In this document: one piece after another, positions 1 through 8,487 of the stretch
Position numbering within the stretch: position 1 is the stretch's first letter
Layout of the letters: every line of letters begins with the position of its first letter
The notes under the pieces: generated by a model
What the model saw: only the letters and a program-made list of their open reading frames with translations
What the model was told of the DNA's origin: nothing
Database searches by the model: none
Program-made: the position numbers and the translations under genes
Source: Gammaproteobacteria bacterium
GTDB lineage: Bacteria; Pseudomonadota; Gammaproteobacteria; SZUA-229
DNA length: 37,810 nucleotides
Reading direction: 5' to 3'
Assembly: GCA_016744065.1 (NCBI GenBank)
Contig: JADGFA010000041.1
Location: forward strand, 1-37,810

Positions 1-34
1 TAAATAATCGATATTAATATTTAAATATATATTA

Positions 35-60
35 AAAACACTGCAACTTTATAATGCAGT
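35..60 (-). terminator. Weak intrinsic terminator after the rhodanese gene
   Basis: Read on the minus strand, ACTGCA and TGCAGT form a perfect 6-bp stem around a 9-nt loop, followed by GTTTTTAAT. It lies about 50 nt past the stop of the rhodanese gene. The stem is short and the T-tract only five long, so it is a plausible but weak terminator. Confidence 0.4.
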
Positions 61-108
61 AATAAGCAAGATAAAAACTGAAACTAAATTTTACACCTGT
101 TATAGCTT

Positions 109-537
109 TTAACATTGCTCCCAGGGCAAGCCACGAAATCGCCAGCCTCCAACACTGCTTCGCTGATGATGTTCATTCAGCTCCCCTTCAAAGCCTTCAT
201 CTACATGATAAATATTACTAAGGCCATCAAGTATCAACTTCTTTCCTGCTTCCTGTGAACGTTTACCACTGCGACATATCAATATAATTGGAGCGCAGCC
301 ATCTTTACTTGAAGTAGCAACTCCACCAAGTATCAACTTACGTATTTCAGCAACAAAATCTGGATTAATTACCCACTCTGGCTCATCAATCCAGGGTATA
401 TGAACAGCACCAACGGGATGACCAACAAATAGAAATTCCATACTTGAGCGGATATCAACTAATATTGCACGCGGGTCATGATTAATCATCTCTAATGCAG
501 CGACTGATGTGATATCGTGCAGCCTGGATTGACTCAT
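109..537 (-). CDS. Single-domain rhodanese-like sulfurtransferase
   Basis: A 142-residue single rhodanese domain. The acidic VDIRSSMEF segment (about residues 27-35) and the active-site loop CRSGKRS with catalytic Cys88 are intact, so persulfide transfer is possible. The end GGWRFRGLPWEQC is a conserved tail in a subset of small bacterial rhodaneses. There is no signal peptide, so it should be cytoplasmic. A strong GAGGAG ribosome site precedes the ATG. An 8-bp inverted repeat ATGGGTAT...ATACCCAT lies 32-60 bp upstream and could be an operator. The true sulfur donor and acceptor cannot be read from sequence. Confidence 0.88.
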   Translation of the reverse strand: MSQSRLHDITSVAALEMINHDPRAILVDIRSSMEFLFVGHPVGAVHIPWIDEPEWVINPDFVAEIRKLILGGVATSSKDGCAPIILICRSGKRSQEAGKKLILDGLSNIYHVDEGFEGELNEHHQRSSVGGWRFRGLPWEQC

Positions 538-568
538 TAAGTCTCCTCACTTTGGGTAAATAATAGAT

Positions 569-597
569 ATGGGTATTAATTTTTATCATATACCCAT
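569..597. promoter_or_regulatory. Inverted repeat, candidate operator upstream of the rhodanese gene
   Basis: ATGGGTAT (569-576) and ATACCCAT (590-597) are perfect inverted copies with a 13-nt spacer, about 21 bp centre to centre, i.e. two turns of DNA. A TATGAT hexamer that could serve as a -10 box on the minus strand lies between the half-sites. This suggests a dimeric repressor site, but the regulator is unknown. Confidence 0.3.
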
Positions 598-669
598 GAA
601 AATTAGCGTATATATGACATGTTTTTTATAGACTTTTACTACTATGGTCTTTTCAACATGAATTGTGTA

Positions 670-1626
670 TTAATTACTACCGCAGCATTTCTTATATTTT
701 TTATTGCTTCCGCAGGGACACTTTTCATTTCGTCCAATCTTTTCTTTAGTTTTCACGACTGTATTATTACGCCACCCCATTGGCTGGCTCCGTTCTCCTG
801 GCACAATTTTTTTATCTACTATTGGTACGGCTAAACGCGCATACTCCATCCCTTTATCAAGCACGTCTATATCTGGATATAACCACCAGGTAAGTTCTTT
901 AATGGGCGATTTAATATACCCCTCGACTACTTTATCTTTATTCTTGATTGTTGTATTTATATCATCTTTAACACAAGCTTTAAGGGATTTATAACTCAGC
1001 ACAACAGGATCTATTAATTTTTCATCTATCGCCTGGCACAATAAATCTTCAAGCTCTCCTGGATGCAAGTCATAAGCAATCAAGGCGATAGTATCCCAGA
1101 CATAACCCGGGGTTTTTTCCAGTTTAGTTTCCATCAATTCTTTTAAATATGAAATAATATCTTCGCGCGTTATAACGTTTTCTTTCCATAACACCATAAA
1201 GCTGTCAAGTGCACCACAACGAATCCATGGATTTAATTTTTCATTTTCTATTACTGATTTTATAGGGTCTATATCGCCATTATAAACTGACGCAAGAATT
1301 CGCCCCAACGCCTCTGTAAAAACCTCTCCTGTAAGCTTAACAACCTTGTCACCAGGGTGGGAAATAAGCTTTATGACTAATGGATACGCATCTTTATTGC
1401 GATTATAAGCAAGGATAAACAAAGATATAATATGCCTGATGTAATCTTTTTTAAAATATCCAATACCATCTGGAAATTCAGAAAAGCTTTCCAGCTCTTT
1501 CAATAACAAAGGTTGCATCTCTGCTTTACGATTATCAATATCAGTAAAGGTGGCTTCTGATGGAGGCATAGAAACAGATTTTATTTTATCAAATAAAATT
1601 TTTTCAGATATTTTATCTTTAGTCAT
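670..1626 (-). CDS. DUF1186-like helical-repeat protein with C-terminal SEC-C zinc motif
   Basis: A 318-residue soluble protein. The central part (about residues 30-230) is alpha-helical and resembles the DUF1186 family of HEAT-like proteins, with phrases such as NPWIRCGALDSFMVLW followed by TREDIISYLKELM. The last 20 residues form a SEC-C motif (GRNEKCPCGSNKKYKKCCG), a zinc-binding knuckle of the type at the end of SecA that binds SecB or ribosomes. No catalytic motif is visible and the function is unknown. A gene for a PDC-sensor protein lies 55 bp upstream in the same orientation. Confidence 0.75.
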   Translation of the reverse strand: MTKDKISEKILFDKIKSVSMPPSEATFTDIDNRKAEMQPLLLKELESFSEFPDGIGYFKKDYIRHIISLFILAYNRNKDAYPLVIKLISHPGDKVVKLTGEVFTEALGRILASVYNGDIDPIKSVIENEKLNPWIRCGALDSFMVLWKENVITREDIISYLKELMETKLEKTPGYVWDTIALIAYDLHPGELEDLLCQAIDEKLIDPVVLSYKSLKACVKDDINTTIKNKDKVVEGYIKSPIKELTWWLYPDIDVLDKGMEYARLAVPIVDKKIVPGERSQPMGWRNNTVVKTKEKIGRNEKCPCGSNKKYKKCCGSN

Positions 1627-1681
1627 GGTGCATTTACTACTAATAAGCCGTGTTTAAATAAAGAGCATTCATAATATTAAA

Positions 1682-2647
1682 TTAACTTTCTTCTCTGTCT
1701 TTCGATATGCTATACATGCTTTTTAAATGCGACTCTGCTCGTGAACCTAAATATACATAAATCCCCAGCCCAACCAGCAACCCAATTGCTGAAAACATCA
1801 TCCAGACTGCTGCCTGAATGTTTTCACCATTACCCAATGCCGACTTAAACATGAGTAAAAGTGCTTCAATAGATACGGCAATTAAAATAGCAGCTATAAA
1901 TCGCGTTATAGTCCTTCGTGTAGAACTATGGCGAAATATATCCTTGTGCATGAGCACTTCTTCTTCAATTGTAGTTTTCCCCAGGTCAAATATAGCCAAT
2001 GCCAGGGTTAAAAAAATAATGACACTGAAAGGCTTCAGGTATAAATCATTACCTTCATTTATTTCTGTGAACATTTTTATTATTTCACTAAAAGCAGTAA
2101 ACAGCAAAACCCCGACAATAGAGAACAGACCAATTGCAATCAGGCTATAAACAACCTTGAATATCGGGTTAAAGCGACCTCGTAATGTATCACCCATCAA
2201 AAATTCAATGATTTCACGTAAATCAATATCAACAACTATGAATGTTTTTTCTGACCCACCACAATTCGCTACAGCAGAAATACATAAATTTCTACTTATG
2301 CTTGAAAAATACGGTTTACTCACCGTAACATCGTATTCCTGTTCTTTCGCTTTTTTAAAATACGGGCGTTGGCTCCGATCATTACCAAGCTGGTACTTTT
2401 TAGAAACAGGCTTACCGTGCTTATCTAAAATTTCACTTATTTGCTTGCCATTTTCATCAAGCAGATAAATATGATCAACAAATGGGTAGTGTTCCGAGAT
2501 CGATATAATGACATCAGCTAACTCACTGGATTCAGAAGTTAAGTCTTTATCACCCACCCCAGACACAATAGATGCCAGTAACTCTCGTATTGCACTTTCA
2601 TAATCATGATAGCGTTCAATTACGCTTATATAGCTCATTTCAGACAT
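1682..2647 (-). CDS. PDC/Cache-type sensor domain protein with four membrane helices
   Basis: The first ~150 residues look like a PDC (single Cache) sensor: VDHIYLLDENGKQI, then DRSQRPYFKKAKEQEYDVTVSKPYFSS, then a FIVVDIDL strand. This is followed by about four hydrophobic helices (near residues 172-198, 210-230, 250-272, 280-302) and a short charged tail. Unlike usual Cache receptors there is no transmembrane segment before the sensor, so it is predicted to face the cytoplasm, and no kinase, GGDEF or methyl-accepting domain follows. A GGA ribosome site is placed about 7 nt from the ATG. The small gene upstream is 17 bp away, suggesting co-transcription. The signalling role is unknown. Confidence 0.7.
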   Translation of the reverse strand: MSEMSYISVIERYHDYESAIRELLASIVSGVGDKDLTSESSELADVIISISEHYPFVDHIYLLDENGKQISEILDKHGKPVSKKYQLGNDRSQRPYFKKAKEQEYDVTVSKPYFSSISRNLCISAVANCGGSEKTFIVVDIDLREIIEFLMGDTLRGRFNPIFKVVYSLIAIGLFSIVGVLLFTAFSEIIKMFTEINEGNDLYLKPFSVIIFLTLALAIFDLGKTTIEEEVLMHKDIFRHSSTRRTITRFIAAILIAVSIEALLLMFKSALGNGENIQAAVWMMFSAIGLLVGLGIYVYLGSRAESHLKSMYSISKDREES

Positions 2648-2664
2648 AATGCATCCATTGGTAG

Positions 2665-3096
2665 TTATGGTTTATCATAATCACAGATATGTTTATAACG
2701 TAAAGTTGATACAAAAAATTTATTCATTATTTTCCTGACACCTGACAAAGGCTTACTCATTATTTTTTCACAACTTTTAAGCGTGGAAACATCTTTTGAT
2801 TTTTGAATTTTTATAGCAAAACCAATAGCCTGATTCTGCGCTTTATTTCGATCATTTTTGTTACAGAAAAAATCAACCTTACTATTAACCATTAAAGCCT
2901 CTTCCTGCAGGCTATTTATGACTTTCATGTTTACAAATGACATACATTTATGCATTCTTTTATTTAAATAATCTAGTTTTTTATAATCCTGATTATCCCC
3001 TTTCATAGGCATAGGAAAAACGAGCAGTAAGGCAATAACTGTCTTCATGATTTTATTGTTTAGTTTACGCTTTATCATACTAAATATATAAAACAC
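2665..3096 (-). CDS. Small hypothetical protein, probably exported
   Basis: A 143-residue lysine- and methionine-rich protein that I do not recognise. The reading begins with GTG preceded by AAGGG; an internal ATG at 3048 would give MKTVIALLLVFPMPMKG, which looks like a signal peptide, so the shorter 127-residue form is an alternative. The mature part has four cysteines (CMSF, FFCN, KSCEK, HICD), compatible with disulfides in the periplasm. It lies 17 bp upstream of the PDC-sensor gene in the same orientation and may share its transcript. Confidence 0.5.
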   Translation of the reverse strand: MFYIFSMIKRKLNNKIMKTVIALLLVFPMPMKGDNQDYKKLDYLNKRMHKCMSFVNMKVINSLQEEALMVNSKVDFFCNKNDRNKAQNQAIGFAIKIQKSKDVSTLKSCEKIMSKPLSGVRKIMNKFFVSTLRYKHICDYDKP

Positions 3097-3193
3097 AGAA
3101 CCCTTATATTAACAACAAAAGAGACATGTAAGATATCAGGACATAATCATGTACACATGGTTCATTATAAACACTACTGCTCTTTTCATTTCA

Positions 3194-3210
3194 GTTAAAT
3201 ATTATTTAAC
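3194..3210. repeat. Perfect 17-bp palindrome GTTAAAT-ATT-ATTTAAC
   Basis: GTTAAAT and ATTTAAC flank an ATT centre. It lies about 98 bp upstream of the small exported-protein gene and 45 bp past the stop of ppa. It could be an operator or a weak hairpin; it is so AT-rich that chance is a real alternative. Confidence 0.25.
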
Positions 3211-3254
3211 CACATATATTGATATAGCTTAAGTTAATATTAATATATATTTTA

Positions 3255-3803
3255 TTAAAAATTAGGTTTTTTGGGCGCATCCTTAAATAAACTGATACTT
3301 TCCATAATTTCTTTCTTCGCCTCTTCTACACCACCCCAACCTTCAATGCGAACCCACTTGCCCTCATCAAGGTCTTTGTAATGCTCAAAAAAATGTGATA
3401 TCTGATTTAAAAAGTCTTCTGGTAAATCCTGATAACTATCTATATTGCGATATGTTTTACTCAACTTATCAACAGGCACAGATAAAACCTTGGCATCATC
3501 ACCTGCTTCATCTGCCATTAACAAAACACCAACTGGCCGACAACGAATAACAGCACCAGGTATTAATGCAACGGGAGAAACCACGAGCACATCTACAGGA
3601 TCACCATCTTTAGAAAGTGTATGTGGAACATAACCATAATTACAGGGATAATGCATTGCTGTTGACATAAAACGATCAACAAACATTGCTCCTGTTTCTT
3701 TATCCAGCTCATATTTAACTGGATCTGCGTGTGCTGGAATTTCAATAATGACATTTATCTCGTCAGGAACATTGTTTCCTGAATCGACTCTATCTAGATT
3801 CAT
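3255..3803 (-). CDS. ppa: Inorganic pyrophosphatase (family I, soluble)
   Basis: A 182-residue cytoplasmic enzyme that hydrolyses pyrophosphate to phosphate with Mg2+, pulling biosynthetic reactions forward. The active-site set of family I is visible: Glu21, Lys30, Arg44, Tyr56 and the metal-binding SKDGDPVDV with Asp66, Asp68 and Asp71, each one position off the E. coli numbering. Length is normal for the bacterial enzyme. It appears monocistronic, as 91 bp including the hydrogenase terminator separate it from hupC, which is transcribed towards it. Confidence 0.96.
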   Translation of the reverse strand: MNLDRVDSGNNVPDEINVIIEIPAHADPVKYELDKETGAMFVDRFMSTAMHYPCNYGYVPHTLSKDGDPVDVLVVSPVALIPGAVIRCRPVGVLLMADEAGDDAKVLSVPVDKLSKTYRNIDSYQDLPEDFLNQISHFFEHYKDLDEGKWVRIEGWGGVEEAKKEIMESISLFKDAPKKPNF

Positions 3804-3850
3804 ACTGGGGTCTCTTTAAATATTTAATTTTTTATAGGTAAATAAGGATT

Positions 3851-3880
3851 AAAAAAAAGAGGCCGGGAGGCCCCTTTTTT
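3851..3880 (-). terminator. Rho-independent terminator of hupSLC
   Basis: On the minus strand AAAAGGGGCC pairs with GGCCTCTTTT (one mismatch) around a TCCC loop, followed by a run of eight T. It begins 15 nt after the hupC stop codon. Read on the plus strand the same structure ends in six T, so it can act in both directions. GC-rich stem plus T-tract make this a convincing terminator. Confidence 0.85.
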
Positions 3881-3894
3881 ATATTGCCTGTCAA

Positions 3895-4608
3895 TTAATG
3901 CAGATCATCTACATCTCGACCATCTTTGAACATACGCCATCCACTAATCATGGTGCTGATTAAAGATTGACGCGACATAATGTCTTCACGAATAGCAACA
4001 TATATATGCATAATCGCAAAAACAATAATGACCCACATGACCAGGTGATGAAAGGTATGAACATCCTGACTCTGACCAAATAGTGGAATTATCCATGAAC
4101 TAAACATGGTGTATTGCCAGCTATCATAGCCCGTACCTTCGCCATAAAGCGCGAAGCCGGTTAGAATCATAAATACCGTTCCCCACACCATCATCAGGTG
4201 CATGAAAATAACGGCCATTGGATTATGACCGGTATATTTACGTGGCTCTTTAGCCAGGAACAGATACCATTTAGCCTCATGCAGTACGCCATCCCAGAAC
4301 TCAGAACTTAATATAGGCGGTAAAAATATTTGCCTGGCATGTTCATTGCCTACAATTGCCCAATATATTCGACCTAAGAACCCAATAGCGAATATATAAG
4401 CAGCTGCAAAATGCGCAAAGCGAATGTATCCCATTAGATAGTGATCACTTGCTTCACCTGGCATGGTTGGTAGCGGACTACCAATGAAATAACCTGATAT
4501 GCAGAGCACCACAATAGCTAACGCATTCATCCAGTGCCAGAGGCGCAAAGGCGCCTCATACACATAGACTGATGGTTCACTGTGAGGTTTTGTTGCCATT
4601 GTTGTCAT
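3895..4608 (-). CDS. hupC: Ni/Fe-hydrogenase b-type cytochrome subunit
   Basis: A 237-residue integral membrane di-heme cytochrome b that anchors the HupSL dimer on the periplasmic face and passes electrons to quinone. Four transmembrane spans are visible (about 26-44, 60-84, 130-152, 186-206), with candidate heme ligands His25 (LWHW), His66 (RFAHF), His187/188 (TFHHLV) and His201 (IMHIYV), as in HoxZ/HyaC. It follows hupL by 14 bp and is the last gene of the hupSLC transcript. The length matches the family. Confidence 0.95.
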   Translation of the reverse strand: MTTMATKPHSEPSVYVYEAPLRLWHWMNALAIVVLCISGYFIGSPLPTMPGEASDHYLMGYIRFAHFAAAYIFAIGFLGRIYWAIVGNEHARQIFLPPILSSEFWDGVLHEAKWYLFLAKEPRKYTGHNPMAVIFMHLMMVWGTVFMILTGFALYGEGTGYDSWQYTMFSSWIIPLFGQSQDVHTFHHLVMWVIIVFAIMHIYVAIREDIMSRQSLISTMISGWRMFKDGRDVDDLH

Positions 4609-4622
4609 AGCACCACCCTCCT

Positions 4623-6428
4623 TTAAGACCCAACAGGCCCAGTAGTTATCGTTGCTAATTCCTCACCTTCTTCGCTCATTACGTGCGTAGAACAGGCAAG
4701 GCATGGGTCAAAGCTATGAAGATTACGCAATATCTCTACAGGTTCATTGGGCACCTCAACTTTGGTGTTCATCATTGAGGCTTCAAAGGCACCAATATTC
4801 CCAGCTTCATCACGAGGTGAACCATTCCAGGTTGTTGGAACAACACACTGATAATTTTCAATTTTGGTATCTTTGATTTTTATCCAGTGAGCAAGTGCTC
4901 CACGGGGTGCTTCAGTAAAGCCAACACCTTTCGCCTCAGACGGCCAGTCCTTGGGATCCCACATCTCACCACCGTGGGTTGCTGAATCACCATTTTTGAT
5001 ATTGGTCATCAACTTATCAAAGAAATACAGCTGTTGATCAGCAGCCCATTGTGATTCCAGTGCTCTAGCTGCGGTACGACCTAATGTCGAAAACAGAGCA
5101 TTAAGCGGTATATCCAACGTTTTCAATGTTTGGTTTATTTGTTCAGACCAGTACTCATGCCCCTGTGCATACCCCACGACATAACGCGCTAAAGGCCCTA
5201 CTTCCATTGCATGACCTCTCCAGCGTGGTGCCTTAATCCAGGAGTAACTTGCTGATTCGTCCAGCTCTTCAATATTATGCTTGGTACCTTTGGCTGTACT
5301 CACATCAAAATCAGGGTCGGTGATACCATCCCATGGATGAAGCCCTTTAGTTCCCTCGGGATATTTGTACCAGGAATGTGGCACAAACTCCTGAACCTGT
5401 TCAGGGTCACGAAGGTCAACCTCATGAACCTCTTCAAGCTTACCGTTAATAATAGCGCCACGAGGCATCATTAAGTTAGCCGCAGAATAATCATTGGCTT
5501 TATCCGGAATATCACCATAGGCCAATACATTCTGGCTAGATAAACCACCGCCATATAACCAGCCTTTATAGTACTGGGCGATTGCCATAATATCGGGTAT
5601 ATAAACATTATCTACAAACGTCTTAGTCTGCTTGATAATCTCATGAACCTGATTCAGGTTAACCATATTCAGGCCACCAACACCCCCCGTACCATCAACA
5701 TTAATTGGACAGGGAACCCCACCCACTGTCCAGTTAGGGTGTGTATCCTTACCACCGAAGATAGTCCGTGTTTTCATTATTTCTTTCTGAAAATCCAGTG
5801 CTTCAAGATAATGCGTTACTGCCATTAAATCAGCTTCAGGTGGCAACAGATAAGCAGGATTTGTCCAGTAACCATTTTTAAAAGGTCCTAACTGGCCTGA
5901 TTCTACAAACTTTTTCAAACGGTTTTGCACATCACGGAAGTAGCCAGGTGATGACTTTGGGTGATGTGGTGAAACTTTTTGCTGTAATGCTGAAGTTGCT
6001 CTGGGATCAGCCTTCAATGCATTTATTGGGTTAACCCAGTCAAGTGCGTGCAGGTGATAAAAATGCACTAAATGATCATGAATCTGCAATGACAACTGCA
6101 TAATATTTCGAATGCTATTAGCATTTTCTGGAATATTAATACCCAACGCATCTTCCACAGAACGTACTGATGTTAGTGCGTGGGTGCCGGTACAGACGCC
6201 ACAGATACGCTGTACAAAAGCCCATGCATCACGAGGGTCACGGCCTTTTAAAATCACTTCCAGTCCACGCCAGACTGTGCCACTGGAAACGGCATTGGTG
6301 ATGATATTTTCAGAATTAATGTTCACCTCGGCACGCATGTGACCTTCGATTCGAGTAACAGGGTCAACAACATGGCGTGTCCCTGAATTATCTAATGTGT
6401 AACCGTTTGGTGTATGTATAACGCTCAT
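4623..6428 (-). CDS. hupL: Uptake [NiFe]-hydrogenase large subunit
   Basis: A 601-residue subunit carrying the NiFe(CN)2CO active site that splits H2. Nickel ligands are Cys76 and Cys79 (RICGVC) and Cys576 and Cys579 (DPCLAC). Cleavage is expected after His582 of DPCLACSTH, releasing a 19-residue tail that the protease HupD would remove after nickel insertion. N-terminal [11 protein letters not shown] is the standard large-subunit signature. It has no export signal and would travel through Tat with HupS. Its ATG overlaps the hupS stop by 4 bp, implying translational coupling. Similarity is to group 1 membrane-bound hydrogenases (HoxG/HyaB/HupL). Confidence 0.98.
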   Translation of the reverse strand: MSVIHTPNGYTLDNSGTRHVVDPVTRIEGHMRAEVNINSENIITNAVSSGTVWRGLEVILKGRDPRDAWAFVQRICGVCTGTHALTSVRSVEDALGINIPENANSIRNIMQLSLQIHDHLVHFYHLHALDWVNPINALKADPRATSALQQKVSPHHPKSSPGYFRDVQNRLKKFVESGQLGPFKNGYWTNPAYLLPPEADLMAVTHYLEALDFQKEIMKTRTIFGGKDTHPNWTVGGVPCPINVDGTGGVGGLNMVNLNQVHEIIKQTKTFVDNVYIPDIMAIAQYYKGWLYGGGLSSQNVLAYGDIPDKANDYSAANLMMPRGAIINGKLEEVHEVDLRDPEQVQEFVPHSWYKYPEGTKGLHPWDGITDPDFDVSTAKGTKHNIEELDESASYSWIKAPRWRGHAMEVGPLARYVVGYAQGHEYWSEQINQTLKTLDIPLNALFSTLGRTAARALESQWAADQQLYFFDKLMTNIKNGDSATHGGEMWDPKDWPSEAKGVGFTEAPRGALAHWIKIKDTKIENYQCVVPTTWNGSPRDEAGNIGAFEASMMNTKVEVPNEPVEILRNLHSFDPCLACSTHVMSEEGEELATITTGPVGS

Positions 6429-7513
6429 GACTCCTGATCCCCTTTCTGTTGTGTTCTTTTAAGTGCTGAAACAGCTGTATGGGCAGCGATAGCACCACCA
6501 ATAACTGCAGCAGCGCCTATGCCAACATCGTCAGCATTTGATTCAATACCGAACTGGTGAATACCACTCAGGCGATCATAGAAACTACCCTTGTCCCAGA
6601 AACCATCTTCGGAACAGCCAATACAGGGGTGACCTGCCTGGATCGGAAAGGATAATCCGCCATTCCAGCGAATAGTTGAGCAGGCGTTATAGGTTGTCGG
6701 TCCTTTGCAGCCCATTTTGTACAGGCAGTAGCCTTTACGTGCCGCTTCATCATCCCATTTTTCAACAAATTGTCCTGCATCAAAATGTGGACGGCGATAG
6801 CATTTATCATGAATACGCTGACTGTAAAACATCTTTGGACGGCCCTGGCGATCCAGCGAAGGTAGTCGCTCAAAAGTCAGAATATAAGTAATAACCGCTG
6901 TCATAACTTCTGCAATAGGAGGACAGCCTGGTACTTTTATAATTGGAGCATTACCTAAATCAGGTACTTTATGAATGGGCGTTGCACCGGTTGGATTAGG
7001 TTTGGCTGCCTGTACACAACCCCAGGAAGCACATGAGCCCCAGGATATAATTGCCATTGCATGCTTTGCTGCATGACGCAATTGTTCTGTATACGGCTTA
7101 CCTGCGATAATACATGACATGCCGCCTGTTTTTTCTTCATCCAGTCCAGGATTACCTTCGCAGGCAAGAATAAATTTACCATCATATTTTTCAATGGTTT
7201 CTGCAACAATCGCCTCAGCCTCATGGCCGGCTGCTGCCATAATCGTGTCATCATAATCCAGTGAAATCATAGATAAAATGACATCTTTCGCCAGCGGATG
7301 GGCTGAACGAATGAATGATTCAGAGCAACACGTACACTCCAGACCATGTAACCAGAGCACTGGAATACGTGGTTTAGTCTCCATTGCTTTAGCAATTGTG
7401 CCAGCATATGAAGGGCTTAAACCCATTGCTGCTGCGGTTAAACTACAGAACTTTAAAAAGCTCCGGCGGGTTATGCCCTGTCGGCGCATTACATCATAAA
7501 AAGTTTCGGTCAT
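6425..7513 (-). CDS. hupS: Uptake [NiFe]-hydrogenase small subunit, O2-tolerant type
   Basis: A 362-residue Fe-S electron-transfer subunit exported by Tat: the signal TRRSFLKF (residues 15-22) precedes the hydrophobic stretch. Six cysteines surround the proximal cluster: Cys60, Cys62 and Cys63 (ECTCC), Cys161 and Cys166 (SCASWGC) and Cys197 (PGCPP). Standard enzymes have Gly at the positions of Cys62 and Cys166; the six-Cys pattern is that of the O2-tolerant [4Fe-3S] cluster of Hyd-1 and R. eutropha MBH. The medial-cluster proline and cysteines (AGHPCIGC) and the distal HxxC (HDKC) are present. A C-terminal helix (about 324-345) anchors it to the membrane. The ATG follows a strong AGGGGG. Confidence 0.98.
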   Translation of the reverse strand: MTETFYDVMRRQGITRRSFLKFCSLTAAAMGLSPSYAGTIAKAMETKPRIPVLWLHGLECTCCSESFIRSAHPLAKDVILSMISLDYDDTIMAAAGHEAEAIVAETIEKYDGKFILACEGNPGLDEEKTGGMSCIIAGKPYTEQLRHAAKHAMAIISWGSCASWGCVQAAKPNPTGATPIHKVPDLGNAPIIKVPGCPPIAEVMTAVITYILTFERLPSLDRQGRPKMFYSQRIHDKCYRRPHFDAGQFVEKWDDEAARKGYCLYKMGCKGPTTYNACSTIRWNGGLSFPIQAGHPCIGCSEDGFWDKGSFYDRLSGIHQFGIESNADDVGIGAAAVIGGAIAAHTAVSALKRTQQKGDQES

Positions 7514-7560
7514 CGAATGGTCCCCCTAGACGGTTTTATATGTTCGATATTTTTATCTGA

Positions 7561-7576
7561 AGCATGGTTAATACCA
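7561..7576 (-). promoter_or_regulatory. Candidate sigma54 promoter for hupS (proximal)
   Basis: Minus strand TGGTAT-TAACC-ATGCT keeps the invariant GG and GC with exactly 10 bases between them, as sigma54 needs, though the -24 box departs from TGGCAC. It would give a start near 7550 and a leader of about 37 nt. Sigma54 use is suggested by the GAFTGA loop of HupR in this window. Confidence 0.35.
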
Positions 7577-7643
7577 GTTTTTTAATTTGCATAAAAAACA
7601 TAAAGTTACAGCAGGAACATAACTTTTTTATTTAACTTTCAGG

Positions 7644-7658
7644 GAAACCTAAGTGCCA
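7644..7658 (-). promoter_or_regulatory. Candidate sigma54 promoter for hupS (distal)
   Basis: Minus strand TGGCAC-TTAGG-TTTC has a perfect -24 box and correct spacing, but the -12 box is TTTC instead of TTGC, losing one invariant base. The implied start is near 7632, giving a 5' leader of about 120 nt. It competes with the candidate at 7561-7576; only transcript mapping would decide. Confidence 0.35.
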
Positions 7659-7693
7659 CTTACAAACATCAACCGGTTAGCAGCTTTACATAT

Positions 7694-7707
7694 TTGACAC
7701 AGATCAA
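7694..7707. promoter_or_regulatory. FNR/Anr-like binding site in the hupS-hupD divergent region
   Basis: TTGAC-ACAG-ATCAA matches the FNR consensus TTGAT-N4-ATCAA at nine of ten defined positions. Its centre lies about 65 bp upstream of the start predicted for hupD and about 68 bp upstream of the distal sigma54-like start for hupS, so it could serve either. It suggests O2-responsive control by an FNR/Anr protein; a CRP-like protein is an alternative. Confidence 0.5.
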
Positions 7708-7731
7708 ATAATACAAAAAACGAATATTAAG

Positions 7732-7759
7732 TTTACATTATTTTTAATTTATGTATCAT
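7732..7759 (+). promoter_or_regulatory. Candidate sigma70 promoter of the hupD-hypE operon
   Basis: TTTACA (7732-7737) and TATCAT (7754-7759) each match consensus at five of six positions with a 16-bp spacer. The start would fall near 7766, about 26 nt before the hupD ATG, with the FNR-like box in a class I activator position. The ribosome site before hupD is weak. Confidence 0.45.
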
Positions 7760-7791
7760 TAGTTATCACTTTAAGTTGTTGTGTGTGAAAT

Positions 7792-8487
7792 ATGGTGAAA
7801 AAAGTACTAATTTTAGGTATCGGCAATATATTATGGGCCGATGAAGGTTTTGGCGTAAGAACAGTCGAAGCATTAGATCAACATTACCAGTTTGATGAAA
7901 ATGTCACATTGATGGATGGTGGAACCCAGGGAATTTATCTGGTTCAATATGTAGAACAGGCTGATATATTGGTTGTTTTTGATGCCATAGATTATGGCCT
8001 GGCACCAGGCGAAATGAAGCTGATTGAAGGCGATGATGTACCCAAATATATGGGCGCCAAGAAAATGAGCTTACATCAGACCGGCTTTCAAGAAGTGCTA
8101 ATGATTGCTGATATGCTGGAACGCTACCCTGAACATTTGTTATTAGTTGGTGTTCAACCCGTACAGCTTGAAGATTTTGGCGGCAGCTTACGTGAGAAAA
8201 CGCGTAAACAGATAGAGCCCGCAATTGCAGCGGCGATCAAATGGTTAAAACAATTTGATATCCATGCCCGCAAACGAGAAACACCTGCGACCATTGAGCA
8301 GACATTAGCTGGTCATGAGGTGCATATCCATAATTACGAGAATCAACGACCACCTGCCGAACTGGCCAGTCGTGTTGGCGATGATCGCATCCTTAAATCT
8401 AAAGACTTCCATATCGAGTATAAACCACATGATGTCGACTCAGAAGACAGCATCAGCTGTGATGTTGATCATCGGGGAAAATACTAA
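7792..8487 (+). CDS. hupD: Hydrogenase maturation endopeptidase (HupL C-terminal processing)
   Basis: A 231-residue nickel-dependent checkpoint protease of the HyaD/HybD/HoxM family. It recognises nickel in pre-HupL and clips the tail after His582. Conserved metal-contact residues are present: Glu18 (ADEGFG), Asp64/Asp67 (VFDAIDYG) and His95 (SLHQTGFQE). The N-terminal GIGNILWADEG is the family signature. About 60 residues after the core (from about residue 165) form a charged tail longer than in HybD; similar extensions occur in HoxM-type proteins. It is the first gene of the long plus-strand operon and its stop overlaps the next start (TAATG). Confidence 0.96.
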   Translation: MVKKVLILGIGNILWADEGFGVRTVEALDQHYQFDENVTLMDGGTQGIYLVQYVEQADILVVFDAIDYGLAPGEMKLIEGDDVPKYMGAKKMSLHQTGFQEVLMIADMLERYPEHLLLVGVQPVQLEDFGGSLREKTRKQIEPAIAAAIKWLKQFDIHARKRETPATIEQTLAGHEVHIHNYENQRPPAELASRVGDDRILKSKDFHIEYKPHDVDSEDSISCDVDHRGKY

